Of a stretch of 64,000 bases of DNA, positions 28,701 through 34,700 are shown piece after piece. This DNA comes from Nemertoderma westbladi (lineage: Eukaryota > Xenacoelomorpha > Nemertodermatida > Nemertodermatidae): the NCBI GenBank assembly GCA_032718475.1, contig JAUCBJ010004707.1, positions 1 to 64,000 of the forward strand, read 5' to 3'. Each line of letters starts with the position of its first letter. Positions within the stretch are counted from its first letter, which is position 1. The notes under the pieces are model-generated. The model saw only the letters and a program-made list of their open reading frames with translations, searched no databases and had not been told where the DNA came from. The translations under genes and the position numbers were made by a program.

Positions 28701-31700
28701 TATTTGTGTTCCCACACCCCATTGTATTTGTGTTCCCAAACCCCATTGTATTTGGGTTCTCTCGATTTGTTATCTTTTCCAGGGAATCCATCGCTAAGTA
28801 CACCGGAATTATTATCAATGCTAAGGACGGTGGCGATCCAGGCGCTGGTGATCAGTTAACCGCTACACTACAGATGTCATTGGTTATTGATGACGTCATT
28901 GACACGCCGCCAGTATGTAATTCGCCCCAGGTAAGGCTTCGTGGTCTATCCATCTATATTATTTAGTAGGGACGTTAAGCACCGGATTGTGGAGGAATTC
29001 TGCATTTTGTGATACTAACTGCTACTACTAGGTCGAGCGAACTCGGGCAGTGGAAATGAGATCCTTCCAGGCTTCCCGATTCTCCATAGTTGTCGCAATT
29101 TCGTTTCTCCCAAGTTCAGTATCCCTTTCAAGTTGATCTATATATGTTATGGCAGGTCGTCCACGACTACGCTTTCCATGAGTTGGTTGCCAGAGAAGTA
29201 GATCTGGTATGACCTCGTCTTTACTTCGCCAGCAGTGCCCACTGAATCTTAATCTGCGTTCACGGAGGGTGGTTGATACAGGTGGTATTGTACCACAAAG
29301 CTCGCCGTTTGTCATGTGATGTCTCCAGCTGATCTTTAGGGCTGCCCTTACATTGCATTTTGTGATAAAAGCACCAAATCAACCCAAGATAGTCCATATA
29401 TGGGCGAATGTCTTAGCATAGAGAACCATCTCTGAGTATCATTGGTACCATGTTACCATGCCAACAAAATCTACATAAAGGCTATATAAAGTCTATTCCT
29501 TTACTGACGTAGCTTACTTGATGTGTTGTAGATTTTAAATTTGGCGGAATATTTTTTAGAATCTAATTGTTAATTTGGAGTATATTAAATACGACTATTT
29601 CAAATGTATTGTACATATTATTTTAAGTTTAGCCGATAATAATCTGAAATTTAATGTGTTAAATTTAAAAAGTGTTTATTTTATTTCCGCATTAAGGAAC
29701 GCTGTTGTAACAGTACCCGGTAGAGGGGAGGCTAAAGGGGACGTGTTTAATCTAAATCTCACTATCAGTAAAGCGTATAAGTACAATTAAGTATAAGTAT
29801 AATTACGTACATTAAAAACCAGAAGGGGGGGGGGGGGGGGGTGCACAATAAACAAGTATTAGACTGTAACCTGTGTTCCATTGACTTTCGTTTATTGTTT
29901 TGGTTAGAATGCCATCCCCTGTAACCTGTGCTCTATTGACTTTCGTTTATTGTTTTGGTTAGAATATCACTCCCTGTAATCTGTGCCTTTCCTTTAGTTA
30001 ATAATTAACAATATCAATTCACAGACATCATGTGATTTACGACCAATTCCCCCTTGCCCGCTGTCTCTATATTAAACATATTTTTTTTTTCCTTTTAATG
30101 AATAGTTATTATTTTTTCCAGTACGAAGTTGAACTCCCAGAAGACACTGTCGATGGTACACTGGTCATTGACCTCTCTCCCAACGTATGCAGCGACGCCG
30201 ATTCAACAGACTCGATAACATTCTCCGTCGTCTCAGTTTCCACCGGGTTGCCTCTATTCGAGTTCCAGAATAACGGAATTAACAACGGCCGACTTATAAC
30301 CTCGTGAGTTTATAGAAATTATTTATTATCCACATTTACAAATATTTATAGTTATATATATTTATAGTTATAATTTATTGTTTTTTTAACCTAAAATGTT
30401 GTGTACAATTGTTGTTATTTCCCCTTATAGACATGCCGCCAAACTGTTTTTGGACTATGACTCAACTTACCCAACAACCCATGACCTCACCATAAAGATA
30501 GAAGATACGGACGGGTTTAGTACCACTGCGAGAGTTATCGTTTACGTAACCCCTAGCAACGAGTTTCCACCTAAGTTTAAGTACGTTCCTTCGGACGGAG
30601 TGTACCGTAGCCACCCGAACCCACTGCCGGAGGACTTCATCCCAGGAGGGGCAACTCCAATTGGGCAGGTCTATGCAGAAGATGATGATAAGGTATATAG
30701 GATGTAGGATTATGTATAGGATTATTTATTTTATTACAATAAATACATTTATATTATAAATAATAGTTACTACTGTTGTTATCTTATTTTATAGTTTTTA
30801 TAAAATATGTGTGTGGTCCTATATAATTTGGCCTACTGACAAATGTTACAACTGTATATTCTGTATGTAAAATGTAGAAATATTATATTTGTAATTTGTC
30901 ATTTTGTAGAGATATGGTTAACTGAACTACAGTAGGCCCGCCGATAAGGTATAAATATACCCATTACTATTATGTAAAAAGGCGTAAAAAATAGTAACAA
31001 TATTAATATTTCGCGATACAACATATTTCATTTTCATTCAATTTGGTCGACCAATAAATAGTTTTTCTCGAACAATAAATAGTTTTTCTCGACCAATAAA
31101 TAGTTTTTCTCGACCAATAAATATCGGAAAGTACAGAAAAAAAAAGTAATAATCACCACCGTAAAATGCAGTTGTTGTTTTAGAGGTCGGCCCCTAAACG
31201 GTAATTATACGAATAATAATGTCACAAAAGTAAATAATAAATAATATCACTAAACATGTGGAGGGAAATTTAAACTTTATAGAGTTAGGTTCCTTCTGAC
31301 TTGGACTGAACTCGTACCATTGCCTCTTCTGCGCTGTACTGCAGTACACTGCGAACAAGCAAACAATCAATCGCAAACTGTGCGGAAAGTTACTAGGACC
31401 AGTAGTTGCGAATAGGCTTTCGAAACATCCGTTATCAACACTGGAGTAACTTTATCGACCATTCTGCGTTCTGCCATTAGTACGGTTTACTTACGGTATG
31501 AGTGTAGTATATGGATGGTGTTCTCCAGTAGCAGAACCTCCGCGGTCGGTGATCGCGAATAACGTCGATTCAAGGAGTCCGTTGCGCTAAGGTACCGGTA
31601 CCAAGCTACCAATGTCACCCCCAACTGTGGAGTTCAACCTTCTTCCCATCGCACCGACACCCAGGTGGTTTCGGGATGGAAGCCATGTAACTCTCCCAAC

Positions 31701-34700
31701 AGGTCCCAGGACTATGAACGTCTCACAGATCGCACGCGGCGCTCGGCAGATTCCTGATTACCGGAGTAAATTTTTTAAAAAGAAGCTTTCGTTGAACGCT
31801 GCTTTACTAAGTCGGCAATGACGTCCAGTGGGGATCGAACTGGTGACCTCCGGGTTGGAAGTTTCGCACTGTTGTGTCCCTAGGCAAGACACTTTAGACA
31901 TTAGTGCCTACGTCAACCCAGCGGTATAATGGGGACCTGGCTTTGCTGGGGTAATGATAATAAAAGCGCTTTGAGTATGCTGAGCGTAGAAAAGCGCTAT
32001 ATAAATAAACCAATATTATTATTATTATTATTATTGAAGTTTGACTCTATATAACCGTTCAGCTAGCGGCTCAGGTAAAATATAGACCAGGAAATACTAT
32101 CTGATACCTTGTATGTCCGCTATTTACCTCATCATGGCCTCCCATCTGTTAGTTAATACCATAATCCGCCGCCACTGTGCTCAACCCTACAGTGTGTGGC
32201 CGTCTCTTTAGTGGATTATATTGCACTGGAAAATAATGGTAATTGAGGGGCAATATCAGGTTTAGAATATGTGGATTTTTTCTAACCAATACAAGCGTTT
32301 GTTTGTAGAAATTTACGTATAGGCCTACATACCTAAACAATCACATTTGTTATTAAACTTGCTGGTCTAATAAATATATGTAAACAGTAAAACTATTTAT
32401 TACTTTATGCTAATTATTATTCATTTAGGGCCGGGACGGAGATATACGTTTTTCTATCACTGACATCAAAGTGGCCAACACCTGGAATGTAAACAACTTA
32501 GTAGCCAGTACGGAAACTAAGTTCACCATAGACCCGGTCAGTGGCGCGGTCTATCTGTCCGGCATACTAAATCGAGAATACGCCGTCAGATACGTAATGG
32601 AAATAACGGCTACTGACCAGGTTGGTAGAATAAAGTTACTACAGCGAACAAGGTTGTCGGTGGGGGTTGAACCAGGGTTGGGCGGTACTCGCGTGCTAAT
32701 GTGATCGATTACGGTCGTCTGCTTTTCAGGCTGTTTCTCCCAATCAACGGACGGCTGTAGAGACTATGGAGATCGCCCTGGGTGATGTTAATGACGTTTA
32801 CCCCAAGTGCACCCCGCAGATATTCAACCAAGACATCGATATTAAGGCGTTAGAGGATGACTTTGCCAACTTTAACGGTTTGTACGAAATTGGGAGGCAA
32901 ATCTATCTTCGAATAATTACCAATTACAATAATATAATAAATTTATTCACTAATTTCAATTCAGTTACTTTACATTATTATTACATAACATTCAATGACA
33001 TTCTGTTATTATACATTACATCACGTGCCATTACATTATATCACGTGCCATTACATTATATCACGTGTCATTACATTATATCACGTGCCATTACATCACC
33101 TCACATGCCATTAAATTACCTCACGTGCCATTACATTACATCACGTGCCATTACATCACCTCACATGCCATTAAATTACCTCACGTGCCATTACATTACC
33201 TCACGTGCCATTACATCACCTCACGTGCCATTACATCACCTCACTTGCCATTACATTACTTCACGTGTCATTACATTACGTTACATTCCATTCCATCCCC
33301 ATAACATTTTGCCATAGATCATATCATTTTATTTCATTTCCCTGTGGCTATAACCGGCAAATATTACAATAAATCTGTAAAGTATAACTTAACATGAGGT
33401 AAAGTTCAATGTAACGCTGTACTGCGTGTGCAGAGCAGAGAGCATTGCTGTAAATATAGACAGTAAGTAATTAAGTACTTATTAATTAAATAATGAATTA
33501 TTTTAGTAGAAATTCTTACATACCAAACATATCAATATCGTGGTAATAAATAATAATTGTTCTCATTGAAATATATAGGAGTTTTTATTTTGCAGCGGCA
33601 AATGGCGGTATTCTAGCGGCAAGTCAGGTACTTGTAAGTATGGGGATTTCACCGAATAATGCAATAGATGGAAACCTACTAGCCTGTGCGTCTATCAGTA
33701 AAGGCCGTTGGTACAGACACAGACTAGCCCCGAATGGCCAGTGCAAAAGTGTCCATAAAGTCCGCCTTCACAATACACTAACCGCTCTAAAAAATAAAAT
33801 AATTGGTTTACAAGTCTATCTAACTGACGTTAAACCGGCCATTGGTAACCCCACCACGTTAGTGAAATCTTTAGCCAAGGAGTTCTGTGGCTCTGTGTCT
33901 ACCAGCGCCCCCATAACCGAGGTATACTGCCATCACACCTGCGCCACATGGGTACTATTGATATCTCCCAACGCTCAGGCCGTGGTATGTGAGGTGCAAG
34001 TTATCAGGACCGTCGCTAGAGGTTTGTAACGGATAGAGTATATCTTAATAACTATAGTAATTACTGTAACGTTGGTAGTATTATTCGTTTATTGAGCTTC
34101 TGGTTTGAAAATATCTGAACAAATACAGTATAATAATATTAAATTATCTTTTTTACTGCAGTCAGTATGAGATTGAGTTGCTCAAATATTTACCAAAATT
34201 TAATAATCTTTCAAATTTAAAATCCACTGCGAGCTGGTTTAACCTGTCGTTGTCAGCAACTAAAAAACCAAATGCGATTGATTAAATATTTGTAATAATA
34301 TAAAATAGTTTTTTTTATTTTTGCAACTGGCATTGGTGAAATTATTTGTTTTTTAAGGCCAAGAGTTGTAATAATAGAAATCGTATTTGGTGCTCAAGAT
34401 GTTATTGCTATAATAATATTAGTCGTCCAGGAATAACTTTAAGTTATTGACTTATGTTAACATAAAACTTTAACTTAAAAAACGTTAACTAAAATGTTTT
34501 AATAAATTGTGAGACGGGGAATTATAGCTTTATTTTGGCTCTCGTTCGCATCGACTCCATTCATTTCGACTTCAATCATCTCGACTGTGTCAATCATGTT
34601 TTCCATTTTTCGTCTTCATCCGGCTGGTTATTTTTTAATTTCAAAAATTGTAAACTTTTTCGTTTTCCATATAGGAATAATAATTAGTCAAATCACAAAA

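Larger units (their letters stand above)
28931..30121 (+). other. Intron 17
   Basis: A 1,191-bp intron. It holds the retrotransposon tail (29015-29353), a G17 run (29825-29841) and a two-and-a-half-copy tandem duplication (29863-29990). The rest is unremarkable. Confidence 0.65.
30693..32428 (+). other. Intron 19
   Basis: A 1,736-bp intron. It has a 21-bp tandem repeat (31048-31123) and a nested SINE pair (about 31824-32225). I see no supported gene in 31130-31820. Confidence 0.6.

Noticed and set aside
25893-28756. Interstitial telomere repeat
   Set aside because: The unit contains GGGGTTTGGG, but the 24-bp period is not a telomere repeat and it is bounded by exons of one gene.
25755-28966. 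Very long open frames on both strands over the 24-bp array (up to 890 codons)
   Set aside because: The period is a multiple of three and the unit lacks stops, so nearly every frame stays open. Frames end in unrelated flanking DNA, switch phase with unit indels, and sit inside a well-supported intron.
31612-31821. 69-codon open frame upstream of the nested SINE
   Set aside because: It has no domain or conserved motif, and it lies next to repeat DNA inside an intron.
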